A stretch of DNA of 64,000 bases, taken from contig NZ_PHNC01000003.1 in the NCBI RefSeq assembly GCF_003121295.1, forward strand, positions 62,001 through 126,000, written 5' to 3'. Below the pieces are notes generated by a model. That model saw only the letters and a list, made by a program, of their open reading frames with translations. It had not been told where the DNA came from and made no database searches. How positions within the stretch are numbered: position 1 is the first letter of the stretch; every line of letters begins with the position of its first letter. Position numbers and translations under genes: made by a program. Shown here piece by piece: positions 1 to 7,774 of the stretch. This stretch comes from Streptomyces orinoci. GTDB lineage: Bacteria > Actinomycetota > Actinomycetes > Streptomycetales > Streptomycetaceae.

Positions 1-449
1 CAGTCCGTTGACGCCGGGCAGCGCGACCTTGCCCCACTCCGGCCCCAACGGCAGCCCGGCGAACACCAGCCACAGCCACTCCGAGGTGGCAACCAGCTCG
101 AAATCCCCCACCGCCAGGTCCAACCGCAGCCGGGCAGGCCGGGGAAGGCGGGAGAGTCGATCGGCACGGTCGGCACCGTGAAGTCCAGACTCAAGCCACC
201 CAACGAGAAAGACAACGACGGCAGTCGAGGTAGAGGCGGCAGTACCCCGGTGTCCGGCACCGGGATACGGAAGCCCGCATCGGGGAAGTCCGGCGACGGC
301 CACCCCGGACAGCGGGAGAAGGCGAAGCGGACGTCCGGACCGGGCCCATCCACGCCGCCGGCCTGCGGCCGGCGCAGCCCGATCCCCGAGAGCGTAAACC
401 GTCCGGGATCCAGTTGCGGGAACCCGGGCTGCCAGCCGGTCTCCGGCAT
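1..449 (-). pseudogene. Unidentified frameshifted coding remnant, runs off the left edge
   Basis: Reading leftward from an ATG at 449, about 100 codons look protein-like (rich in Pro, Gly and Phe, with alternating hydrophobics). Near position ~140 the plausible reading moves to another frame, which continues with a sensible stretch containing ELVATSEWLWLVFAGLPLG up to the window edge. I do not recognise the family. The apparent frame change and the IS5 debris immediately upstream suggest a broken gene. An uninterrupted short gene starting at an internal GTG is possible. The boundaries are uncertain. Confidence 0.3.
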
Positions 450-474
450 AGGGGCGTTCGGACCGATCCCTGAC

Positions 475-1020
475 CTGCGCAGCTACTTCAACGCGGCGAT
501 GTGGCGGTTCCGTACCGGCAGCCCCTGGCGGGATGTGCCGGAGAGCTACGGCCCCTGGTCGAGGATCTACGACCGGTTCCGGATGTGGGCGTGAGGAGGT
601 CTTCCAGCCCCTCATGGACGCGATGATCGCCGAGGCGGCGGCCCGCGACGACGTCGATCTCAGCCTGGTCGGCGTGGACTCGACTGTTGCCCGCGCGCAT
701 CACCACGCGGCGGGCATGGTGGTCGAGCCCGAGCGGGAACAGCGCCGCGCCGTGCGCCGACGCCGTAGGGCCCGTCTGCGTGCCGCCGAACCGGGCCGAT
801 CCCGGGGCGGGCTGACCGGCAAGGTCCACCTCGCCGTCAAGGTGCGTGTCCCGGTCGGCCGGCTCAGGACCCGGCCGGACGCGGTCGCCGGCGACAAGAC
901 GTACTCCTCCCGTGCCAACCGCGCCGACCTGCGCAAACGCACCATCAGGGCGGTGATCCCGGAGAAGAAGGACCACGCCGCCAACCGCAGGAAGAAGGGA
1001 CGCTCCGGCGGCCGCCCACC
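475..1020 (+). pseudogene. IS5-family transposase remnant
   Basis: The N-terminal zone (RTGSPWRDVPESYGPWSRIY) is the DUF4096-like start of IS5-group transposases from Streptomyces. The reading hits a stop at 594 and resumes one frame over with VDLSLVGVDSTVARAHHHAAG, which carries the first catalytic Asp. It then jumps from LTGKVHLA directly to the later part RPDAVAGDKTYSSRANR and ends at a basic stretch near 1020. The beginning, an internal block of about 30 residues and the C-terminus with the last catalytic Glu are missing, so it cannot be active. The junction at ~1020 abuts an unrelated oppositely oriented gene fragment. Confidence 0.85.
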
Positions 1021-1237
1021 GGAGTTCGTCCACGTACACACCGGTGGCTCGTACCTCGTCGCCCACGCCCAGGGCGTCGAGCGCATGGAAGACGTTGGCC
1101 GCCGGCTGGATGCCCGCGCCGAGTTCGGTGAACTCGGCGCGGCGTTCCAGGACGTGGACCCGGTGGCCATGGCGGGCGATGGTGAGCGCGGTGGCCAGTC
1201 CGCCCCCGCCACCACCGGCGATCACAAAGTGCGACAC
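1021..1237 (-). pseudogene. FAD-dependent monooxygenase, N-terminal fragment
   Basis: From an ATG at 1237 the minus strand encodes ~72 residues with the dinucleotide-binding start of salicylate-hydroxylase-type monooxygenases: a glycine-rich loop (FVIAGGGGGGLATALTIARH), an acidic end of strand 2 (VHVLERR) and the following GAGIQPAANV motif. After ~1021 homology stops because the sequence becomes the IS5 transposase remnant in antisense. The family usually has ~380 residues, so more than 80% is missing. The gene was probably cut by insertion followed by deletion. Confidence 0.8.
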
Positions 1238-1353
1238 CGGGGGAGGCTACCGCCCCGGCCGGAGCAGCGGCACCGTCAATCCCGCCACTGCCATCGGCTC
1301 TCCAGCCGGGTTCCGTGGTCGGCGAGTTACGGCGGCCGGCGGCCGCCCGCCCA

Positions 1354-2766
1354 TCAGCACGGGGTGTTGCCGGTATTCGGGTCGATGGTGAACAGCCATC
1401 CGGCGTCGCCGAGTCCGAACAGGCAGGTGCCGTCGTAGTCATATCCGTAGTCGAGTGTCCGGCCGGCGTTGACGGTCGGGTGCGAGTCGGGATTGGGGAA
1501 GCCACCGCATGTGGTCTGGGTGTTCCAGTCGAAGCAGAGCGTCTGTCCGGCGTACCCGACGTCAAGAGTCCAGAACGGGAAGTACGAGCGCAGGTCGCCG
1601 CCGACCGTGACCGTCGTCGGGTTCATGGTGATGCCCGCGGCGTGTCCGGTCGGATAGATCGCACCAAGGGTTCCTGGTGGGCTGACCGGATTGCCGTTGA
1701 AGTCAAAGCAGTTGACGACGGCATTGGTGGAGGTGTCGGCGTTGCCCACGCTGGCGCAAGTGCCCACCGCTGTTCCGGTGTTGTCGTAGTCGGTGTAGAC
1801 GGCGTCGGCGAGGGATGAGTGGGAATTGCCGATCGGCTTGGGGGTTGTCCACCCGGCGCAGGCGGTGTTGGTGGAGGGATCGAAGCAGTTCAGCACGAGG
1901 GGGTTGGTCGAGCTGACGTAGATCTTTCCATTGACCGCCGTCATCGTGCCCGAGTAGTCGTACGGTCCGGTACCGGCGGCGGCATTGTCGGCGGGGATGC
2001 CAGTGCTGTAGGGCTGGCCGGTACAGGGACCCAGCGTGGTGGTGTCCAGGCAGAGCACCTGTCCGGTGGTGGAGACCCCGTACAGCTTGGCGTTGTTCAG
2101 GACGAGTCCGGTCAGGCCATTGACGTTCGCCGTGCCGGGGATGTTGGTCAGACGTTGGAGGGGGAAGTAGGTGCAGTTGGCCTGGCGTGCCAGGTCGACA
2201 CAGCCGACGCCCACCGACCCGTGGGGGAAGCCCGGGAGCGACGATGTCGTCAGCGCCGGGTAGAACAGCAGGCTGCCCAAGTGCACGAACAGCGGCTCCC
2301 GAGTGGTGGAGATGTTCCCGGTGGGGGGATCGCCCAGTGGCGACTCCCAGGTGTTCAACGGTTTGGGCCACGCGGTCGGGGTGCCGTCGGCAAGGGAGCA
2401 GGGCTGACCGGTGGCGAGGTCGGTGCAGTACACCTTGGGAGCGGTGGTCGGAACATAGCCGTGGTGGGCGATCTGCCATACCTGGGGCCGGGTGTGCCCT
2501 GGCGGGGTGTAGAGGATGGGTGTGAACCCGTCCAGGTTGGTGGCAATGGGTGACGGCAGATCCGCTGCCATTGCCGGAGCGGACGCGGTGAGGGGCAGGG
2601 CCGCGGCTGTGAGGATGAGCACGGCAGCCAGCCGTACGTGGGCACGTCGGCGGAGGGAACGGGAGCGGAGCTGCCCAGCGGTGGAGGGGAAGCAGGTTAA
2701 ACCGGCGGCGATGATTCCCATCACCGCCATCACGCATAGGGTGAGCGACCCTAAAGCTCTAGCCAT
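1354..2766 (-). CDS. Secreted protein of unknown function
   Basis: 470 residues if the ATG at 2766 is used. Two hydrophobic stretches lie near the N-terminus. The second is preceded by an arginine cluster (RSRSLRRRAHVRLAAVLIL) and ends in an Ala-rich signal-peptidase site (ASAPAMAA), so the real start may be internal, near that arginine cluster. The exported part is rich in Cys, Thr and Tyr and repeats a pattern of the type VxCxDxxTxxPC about every 50-70 residues, which suggests a disulphide-stabilised blade or propeller-like repeat. I know no catalytic motif in it. Similar segments occur in long surface proteins of Streptomyces, so this may be a shortened version. It lies alone between two regions of mobile-element debris. 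Confidence 0.75.
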   Translation of the reverse strand: MARALGSLTLCVMAVMGIIAAGLTCFPSTAGQLRSRSLRRRAHVRLAAVLILTAAALPLTASAPAMAADLPSPIATNLDGFTPILYTPPGHTRPQVWQIAHHGYVPTTAPKVYCTDLATGQPCSLADGTPTAWPKPLNTWESPLGDPPTGNISTTREPLFVHLGSLLFYPALTTSSLPGFPHGSVGVGCVDLARQANCTYFPLQRLTNIPGTANVNGLTGLVLNNAKLYGVSTTGQVLCLDTTTLGPCTGQPYSTGIPADNAAAGTGPYDYSGTMTAVNGKIYVSSTNPLVLNCFDPSTNTACAGWTTPKPIGNSHSSLADAVYTDYDNTGTAVGTCASVGNADTSTNAVVNCFDFNGNPVSPPGTLGAIYPTGHAAGITMNPTTVTVGGDLRSYFPFWTLDVGYAGQTLCFDWNTQTTCGGFPNPDSHPTVNAGRTLDYGYDYDGTCLFGLGDAGWLFTIDPNTGNTPC

Positions 2767-3135
2767 GATTACCGCCTTGGCTCGGGATACTTGGCGTCAA
2801 GCTAGCGAGGGCCCCAGAGCCGGGCGAGCACCCGATCGGGTGACGCGGCATCGCACCACCCCGTGCCGCTGAGCAACCGTTTGTGTTCGAGCAGACCTGA
2901 ATGGACGGCACGGTCGAGAAGCTACGGCTGGCTTTGCGACGGCTCCTTGACGCTGTCGCCCCGCCACCGTGACCGCCCGGTCGGCTGCCTTCCGTGTGCC
3001 GGATGACCGGCGGCAGCCGACGCCGGAGCGGTGGCTGCTCCGATCTCCGTGCACCGGATCGATGCGCGCGGCGGGTGGCGCTTGATCGCCCGCCAAGTTA
3101 CGACAGGGTCCTGGTTGCGTGTAAGGCCGCCCGTC
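2767..3135. other. Region without a convincing gene
   Basis: Between the secreted-protein gene and the integrase relic no frame shows sustained coding character on either strand. The right half probably holds scrambled upstream integrase sequence. No terminator or attachment site was recognised. Confidence 0.5.
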
Positions 3136-3468
3136 GAGACGTACTGCATCTGGAAACCTGCGCCGGCTGCGGCCGGCATCATCCCGCCACGCCCAAGCGA
3201 CGCGAAACCCTGGCAGGGGGAGGCAGCGCCGAAGGACGGATTCCATGTGCTGCGGCACACCTACGCCTCTCTCATGCTGGAGGCAGGGGAGTCCGTGGTG
3301 ACCTTGGCACGCTGGCTCGGGCATTCGTCACCGGCCATCACGCTCGGTTACTATGCTCACTTCATGCCGGAGGCCGGAAGCAAGCGTCGCACCGCCATCG
3401 ATGGGCTGCTGGGGAGACAGGGGGATCAGGATGTCAGCCGAAACTCCCCAGATTCTCCCCAGGGCTGA
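3136..3468 (+). pseudogene. Tyrosine integrase, C-terminal fragment
   Basis: The last ~110 residues of a phage or integrative-element tyrosine recombinase. Visible are the box II histidine/arginine signature (FHVLRHTYAS), the following LARWLGHSS with its catalytic His, and the nucleophilic Tyr in ITLGYYAHF. The N-terminal DNA-binding domains and the first catalytic Arg are absent, because upstream sequence is not in a credible frame. The family usually has ~380-430 residues. No tRNA gene or obvious att core was found beside it, so this is a leftover of an excised or decayed element. The fragment is followed closely by the HipA-like gene. Confidence 0.85.
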
Positions 3469-3548
3469 TTGGCGCCCGACTTCTCCTCTCGCCTTGGTCG
3501 GCCTCCACCGTCAAACTTCAAGGCTGAGAAGCAGGATGGCCTGGGAAA

Positions 3549-4382
3549 ATGCTGCCAGAAGTAACTGCGACCCGCTATGTCACGCCCCTGCGTGAGGGCG
3601 GCTCACTGCCCGGCATCGTCGAGGCCGACGATCTCGGTACCTATGTCATGAAGTTCACCGGCGCCGGCCAGGGCCGCAAGACCCTGGTCGCCGAGGTGAT
3701 CTGCGGACAGCTGGCCCGTCGGCTGGGGCTGCGGGTGCCCGAGCTGGTGCGCATTCAGCTGGACCCGGTCATCGGACGCGGCGAGCCCGACCCCGAGGTT
3801 CAGGGACTGCTCAAGGCCAGCGGCGGGCTCAATCTGGGCATGGACTTTCTGCCCGGCGCCCTGGGCTTCGACCCGCTCGCCTTTGAGACCGACGCCGCCG
3901 AGGCCGGGCGGGTGGTGTGGTTCGACGCCCTGACCGGCAATGTGGACCGCTCCTGGCGCAACCCCAACCTGCTGGTCTGGCACGGCGAACTCTGGCTGAT
4001 CGACCATGGCGCCACCATGATCTGGCACCACAACTGGCCCACCGCGGCGGCCGCCGCCGACAAGGGGTACGACGCCTCCGACCACGTCCTGGCCACCTTC
4101 GCCCCGGACCTCGCCGCCGCCGCGGCCGACCTCGCCCCGCGCATCACCGAGGAGCTGCTCACCGAGGTGGTGTCCGATGTGCCCGAGGAATGGCTGGCGG
4201 ATGAACCGGGCTTCGACGGACCGGAGGCGGTACGCCGGGCGTACGTCACCACACTGCTGCGCCGGGCCGCCGTCATCGGCGACCGGATCACCCTCGGCGA
4301 GCGCAGCCAGGACAAGCCCTCACAGGCCCCCGAGTGGGTGCGGGTCAGGTTGAACAGGAACACCGGGAAGTCGGCACGATGA
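3549..4382 (+). CDS. HipA-like kinase family protein
   Basis: 277 residues resembling the compact HipA-like kinase family (HipA_2). An ATP-anchoring lysine lies in YVMKF near residue 36, and EVICGQLARRLGL follows as the helix that positions the lysine. A catalytic-loop-like segment (GNVDRSWRNPNLL, ~residues 131-143) has Asp and Asn in the right order, and LIDHG (~152) replaces the DFG metal-binding motif. Unlike classic HipA toxins it lacks the N-terminal subdomain and there is no HipB antitoxin upstream. It overlaps the DUF3037 gene by four bases (ATGA), implying coupled translation. The substrate is unknown; protein or small-molecule phosphorylation is inference from the fold. Confidence 0.8.
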   Translation: MLPEVTATRYVTPLREGGSLPGIVEADDLGTYVMKFTGAGQGRKTLVAEVICGQLARRLGLRVPELVRIQLDPVIGRGEPDPEVQGLLKASGGLNLGMDFLPGALGFDPLAFETDAAEAGRVVWFDALTGNVDRSWRNPNLLVWHGELWLIDHGATMIWHHNWPTAAAAADKGYDASDHVLATFAPDLAAAAADLAPRITEELLTEVVSDVPEEWLADEPGFDGPEAVRRAYVTTLLRRAAVIGDRITLGERSQDKPSQAPEWVRVRLNRNTGKSAR

Positions 4383-4786
4383 ACGCGAACACCACCACAC
4401 AGCACAACGGCCGCGAGGTCTTCGAGTACGCCCTGCTGCGCATCGTCCCCCGGGTGGAGCGCGGCGAACAGATCAACGCCGGTGTCGTCGTCTACTGCCA
4501 GGCCCAGTCCTTTGTGGCGGCCCGGGTTCACCTGGACGAGGCCCGGCTGCTGGCGCTCGACCCCACCGTGGACCTGGCCGGGGTACGGGCCGCGCTGCAC
4601 GCCGTGGAAGGCGTCTGTGCCGGCGGCGAGCGGGCCGGGCAGGCGGCCTGTGACGATCCGGGCCGCCGGTTCCGCTGGCTGATCGCCCCGCGCAGCACCG
4701 TCGTCCAGCCCGGACCGGTGCACTCCGGCCTGTCCACCGATGTACGGGGCGAGCCGGAACGGCTGCTGGACCTGCTGGTCAGATGA
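4379..4786 (+). CDS. DUF3037 family protein
   Basis: 135 residues, starting at the ATG that overlaps the stop of the HipA-like gene. It begins with FEYALLRIVPRVERGEQINAGVVVYC, typical of DUF3037, followed by a helical region and a conserved RFRWLIAPRSTVVQ block. There is no signal peptide or membrane segment. DUF3037 proteins are regularly encoded next to HipA-like kinases in actinobacteria, so it is probably the partner, substrate or regulator of the upstream kinase. Its biochemical role is unknown. Confidence 0.8.
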   Translation: MNANTTTQHNGREVFEYALLRIVPRVERGEQINAGVVVYCQAQSFVAARVHLDEARLLALDPTVDLAGVRAALHAVEGVCAGGERAGQAACDDPGRRFRWLIAPRSTVVQPGPVHSGLSTDVRGEPERLLDLLVR

Positions 4787-4824
4787 ACCGCGGTCGGTCC
4801 CGACAGCGCACCGCCGCCGGGGCG

Positions 4825-4853
4825 TTGACAGCCGGTGGCGGTGCTTCTAGCGT
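4825..4853 (+). promoter_or_regulatory. Housekeeping-type promoter for the SDR pair
   Basis: A consensus -35 TTGACA (4825-4830) and a -10 TAGCGT (4848-4853) are separated by exactly 17 bases, matching the principal-sigma promoters of Streptomyces. The start codon of the first SDR lies about 85 bases downstream. Confidence 0.75.
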
Positions 4854-4943
4854 CTGATCGCCGACGCTACTGAGCAGTTGCTCACCTGCCGCCTTCCGCC
4901 GGTGGGCAACGGCCGAGCCGCCTTCGAGGTGAGGAGTACCCGC

Positions 4944-5705
4944 ATGTCCACCACCGAGCAGCGCGTAGCCATTGTCACGGGCGCGGCCCGTGGCATCGGC
5001 GCCGCCACGGCCATGCGCCTGGCCGAGGAGGGCCGCGCGGTCGCCGTGCTCGACCTCGACGAGGCGGCCTGCGCGGACACCGTGGAGCGGATCCGGGCGG
5101 CGGGCGGCACCGCGCTCGCCGTCGGCTGCGATGTCTCCGACGCGGCCCGGGTGGACACCGCCGTGGCCCGCGTCGCCCAGGAGCTGGGCCCGCCGGTGAT
5201 CCTGGTGAACAACGCCGGAGTGCTGCGCGACAACCTGCTGTTCAAGATGAGCGAGAGCGACTGGGACACGGTGCTGGGTGTCCATCTGCGCGGCGCCTTC
5301 CTGATGTCCCGCGCCTGCCAGAAGCACATGGTGGACGCCGGCTTCGGCCGGATCGTCAACCTCTCCAGCAGCTCCGCGCTGGGCAACCGCGGCCAGGCCA
5401 ACTACTCGGCCGCCAAGGCCGGTATGCAGGGCTTCACCAAGACGCTCGCCATCGAACTGGGCAAGTTCGGCGTCACCGCCAACGCGGTCGCCCCGGGCTT
5501 TATCGCCACCGATATGACGGCCGCCACCGCCGCCCGGGTGGGCATGGACTTCGAGGAGTTCCAGGCGGCGGCCGCCAGCCAGATCCCGGTGCAGCGGGTC
5601 GGGCAGCCGGCGGATGTGGCCCATGCGGTGGCCTTCTTCACCGGCGAGCAGGCCGGTTTCATCTCCGGCCAGGTGCTGTACGTGGCCGGCGGCCCGCTCG
5701 GCTGA
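4944..5705 (+). CDS. SDR family oxidoreductase (FabG-like)
   Basis: 253 residues from the ATG at 4944, which follows a strong ribosome site (GAGGTGAGGAG, 4925-4935). Classical short-chain dehydrogenase: cofactor loop TGAARGIG near residue 11, an Asp ending strand 2 (VLDLDE) suggesting NAD(H) preference, NNAG near 91, a catalytic Ser in NLSSSS, and YSAAK with Tyr and Lys. The sequence is closest in feel to 3-oxoacyl-ACP reductase / 3-hydroxyacyl-CoA dehydrogenase types. A 19-base gap separates it from a second SDR, so the two form an operon driven by the promoter at 4825. The precise substrate is unknown. Confidence 0.85.
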   Translation: MSTTEQRVAIVTGAARGIGAATAMRLAEEGRAVAVLDLDEAACADTVERIRAAGGTALAVGCDVSDAARVDTAVARVAQELGPPVILVNNAGVLRDNLLFKMSESDWDTVLGVHLRGAFLMSRACQKHMVDAGFGRIVNLSSSSALGNRGQANYSAAKAGMQGFTKTLAIELGKFGVTANAVAPGFIATDMTAATAARVGMDFEEFQAAAASQIPVQRVGQPADVAHAVAFFTGEQAGFISGQVLYVAGGPLG

Positions 5706-5724
5706 CAAGGGAGAACGGACGCAG

Positions 5725-6486
5725 ATGACAGCACCACAGCAGGCGGACAGCGGCCGGGTCGCCCTGGTCACCGGCGCCAGCCGGGGCATTGGCTACGGCA
5801 TCGCCGAGGCACTCGTCGCCCGGGGGGACCGGGTGGTGATCACCGGCCGCAATGAGGAAGCCCTGGCAGAGGCGGTACGGCGGCTCGGCCCGGACCGGGC
5901 AATGGGCGTACCGGGCAAGGCACATGACGAGGCGCACCGGGAACAGGCGGTGCGCCGGGCCATGGAGAGCTACGGCCGGATCGACTACCTGGTCAACAAC
6001 GCCGGTACCAACCCGGTGTTCGGCCCGATGGCCGAGGTCGATCTGGGCGTGGTCCGCAAGGTCTTCGAGACCAATGTGGTCTCCGCCCTGGGCTTCGCCC
6101 AGCACACCTGGCGGGCCTGGCAGAAGGACAACGGCGGGGCGGTCGTCAATATCGCCTCGGTGGCCGGCCTGGCCGCCTCGCCCTTTGTGGGCGCCTATGG
6201 GATGAGCAAGGCCGCGATGATCAACCTCACCCTGCAGCTGGCCCAGGAACTCGCGCCCGGCGTAAGGGTCAACGCCATCGCCCCGGCGGTGGTCAAGACC
6301 AAGTTCGCCGCCACCCTTTACGAGGGACGGGAGGCCGAGGTCGCCGCGTCCTACCCACTGGGACGCCTGGGAGTCCCCGGGGACATCGGGGGAGCGGCCG
6401 CCTTCCTGCTCTCCGAGGAGGCGGCCTGGGTCACCGGCCAGACCCTGGTGCTGGACGGCGGGCTCTTCCTCAACGCCGGATTCTGA
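5725..6486 (+). CDS. SDR family oxidoreductase
   Basis: 253 residues with the cofactor loop TGASRGIG, an Arg after strand 2 (ITGRNEE) pointing to NADP(H), NNAG near residue 91, a catalytic Ser in NIASVAG and a Tyr-Lys pair in YGMSK. The C-terminus has the usual GGxxAFLLSEEAAWVTGQ and LDGG pattern. It is translated from an ATG preceded by AAGGGAG and is the second gene of a two-SDR operon. The two enzymes differ in cofactor-specificity residues, so they may run sequential redox steps; that is inference. Confidence 0.85.
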   Translation: MTAPQQADSGRVALVTGASRGIGYGIAEALVARGDRVVITGRNEEALAEAVRRLGPDRAMGVPGKAHDEAHREQAVRRAMESYGRIDYLVNNAGTNPVFGPMAEVDLGVVRKVFETNVVSALGFAQHTWRAWQKDNGGAVVNIASVAGLAASPFVGAYGMSKAAMINLTLQLAQELAPGVRVNAIAPAVVKTKFAATLYEGREAEVAASYPLGRLGVPGDIGGAAAFLLSEEAAWVTGQTLVLDGGLFLNAGF

Positions 6487-6502
6487 CCCCGCGGCCGGAC
6501 CG

Positions 6503-6538
6503 TTGTCAGTGGCCGCCGGTAAGTTCTCTTCCGAGAAC
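6503..6538 (+). promoter_or_regulatory. RecA-NDp-type (PafBC) DNA-damage promoter of ung
   Basis: TTGTCAGTG (6503-6511), eight bases, then TAAGTT (6520-6525) is an exact match to the actinobacterial LexA-independent damage promoter TTGTCRGTG-N8-TAnnnT. Overlapping its right edge is a perfect inverted repeat GTTCTC-N4-GAGAAC (6523-6538). The ung start codon follows at 6564. Confidence 0.75.
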
Positions 6539-6563
6539 GGAACGAACCCCGGAGGTTGCTGAC

Positions 6564-7250
6564 GTGACCGTCACTGACGTGCTGCCCGAGTCCTGGCTCG
6601 GTGTCCTCGGCGAAGAGCTCGAGAAGCCGTACTTCAAGGAGCTCACCGAATTCGTGGAGGAGGAGCGCACGAAGGCGCCGGTGTACCCGCCGCGCGGCGA
6701 GGTGTTCGCCGCCCTGGAGGCGACCCCCTATGACAAGGTCAAGGTCCTCATCCTGGGCCAGGACCCCTACCATGGCGCCGGCCAGGGCCACGGCCTGTGC
6801 TTCTCCGTCCGCCCCGGGGTCAAGACCCCGCCCTCACTGCGCAATATCTACAAGGAGATGCGCGAGGAACTGGGCTATGACGTGCCGGACAACGGCTATC
6901 TGCTGCCCTGGGCCCGGCAGGGTGTCCTGCTGCTCAACGCGGTGCTCACGGTACGCGGCGGAGAGCCCAACTCCCATAAGGGCAAGGGCTGGGAGAAGTT
7001 CACCGACGCGGTCATCCGCGCGGTGGTGGCCCGGCAGGACCCGGCGGTCTTTGTGCTGTGGGGCAACTACGCGCAGAAAAAGCTGCCGTTGATCGACACC
7101 GAGCGCCATGCGGTGGTCAAGGGCGCCCACCCCTCGCCGCTCTCCGCCAAGAGGTTCTTCGGCAGCCGCCCCTTCACCCAGATCAACGAGGCCATCGCCG
7201 CACAGGGTCATGAGCCCATCGACTGGCGGATCCCGGATCTGGAGGTCTGA
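6564..7250 (+). CDS. ung: Uracil-DNA glycosylase (family 1)
   Basis: 228 residues, GTG start at 6564 behind GGAGG. It removes uracil from DNA in base-excision repair. The water-activating motif GQDPYHG (~residues 66-72, catalytic Asp), the Phe/Asn uracil pocket (HGLCFSV and LLLNAVLT), and the C-terminal HPSPLS loop with catalytic His are all present, and the length matches Ung from other actinobacteria. Streptomyces genomes often have two ung copies; this may be either. The damage-type promoter just upstream suggests that DNA damage induces it without LexA. Confidence 0.97.
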   Translation: MTVTDVLPESWLGVLGEELEKPYFKELTEFVEEERTKAPVYPPRGEVFAALEATPYDKVKVLILGQDPYHGAGQGHGLCFSVRPGVKTPPSLRNIYKEMREELGYDVPDNGYLLPWARQGVLLLNAVLTVRGGEPNSHKGKGWEKFTDAVIRAVVARQDPAVFVLWGNYAQKKLPLIDTERHAVVKGAHPSPLSAKRFFGSRPFTQINEAIAAQGHEPIDWRIPDLEV

Positions 7251-7272
7251 GCGTCCCGCCGGGACCCGAACG

Positions 7273-7668
7273 TCAGCCCCACACCGGGGTGAAGTCATAG
7301 GAGACGGCCTGTGCACCGGGCTCGGCGGTATAACCGCCCTGCCCGGCAAGCCCGGTCAGCTCCCCGGTGCCCGAACCGGCCACCACCGCAAAGGAACTGC
7401 GCACCGCGCCCCGCACATCAAAGGTGCCTCGCTCGCTCACCACAAAGCTCCCGGAACGGCCTTCGACCGTACCTGTGAAGTGCTGATAGCCGGAGAACTC
7501 CCCCGACTTGTCGTCCCGGTACACCAGGGTGTATCCGCAGCTCCCGCTCGCGGTGATCACCCCGGTGAAGTCATTGCGCACCGAGGCCCGGGCGATGGGC
7601 AGTTCCTCGGTCGGCCGCTGCTCGTCCCAGTGGGAGCTGCGGAAGGTGCCGTGAGTCACAGTCGTCAT
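7273..7668 (-). CDS. DUF3224 domain-containing protein
   Basis: 131 residues from the ATG at 7668 (GAGGAATCC upstream). A small beta-rich soluble protein with GTFRSSHWDEQ at the start, a central FSGYQHFTGTVEGRSGSF and a glycine-rich end (GTGELTGLAGQGGY), the hallmarks of DUF3224, an allene-oxide-cyclase-like barrel family without a firmly known activity. It is transcribed divergently from the WYL regulator at 7775, with a perfect inverted repeat between them, so it is very likely the regulator's target. Confidence 0.85.
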   Translation of the reverse strand: MTTVTHGTFRSSHWDEQRPTEELPIARASVRNDFTGVITASGSCGYTLVYRDDKSGEFSGYQHFTGTVEGRSGSFVVSERGTFDVRGAVRSSFAVVAGSGTGELTGLAGQGGYTAEPGAQAVSYDFTPVWG

Positions 7669-7734
7669 GGCGGGGATTCCTCTCCTCGGGAACACCGGGC
7701 CGTCCGCCCGGTGTGATCCCCAGCCTCGCGCCCA

Positions 7735-7757
7735 TACCTGACACCTTCTGTCAGGTA
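7735..7757. promoter_or_regulatory. Operator of the WYL regulator
   Basis: Perfect 9-base inverted repeat TACCTGACA-N5-TGTCAGGTA between the divergent DUF3224 and WYL genes. It lies only 18 bases before the regulator's start codon, so it can control both directions and give autoregulation. Confidence 0.75.
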
Positions 7758-7774
7758 CCGGAGACAATGGTGGG

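Noticed and set aside
3469..3548. Possible tRNA or att site after the integrase relic
   Set aside because: No cloverleaf, CCA-proximal T-loop sequence or direct repeat was visible.
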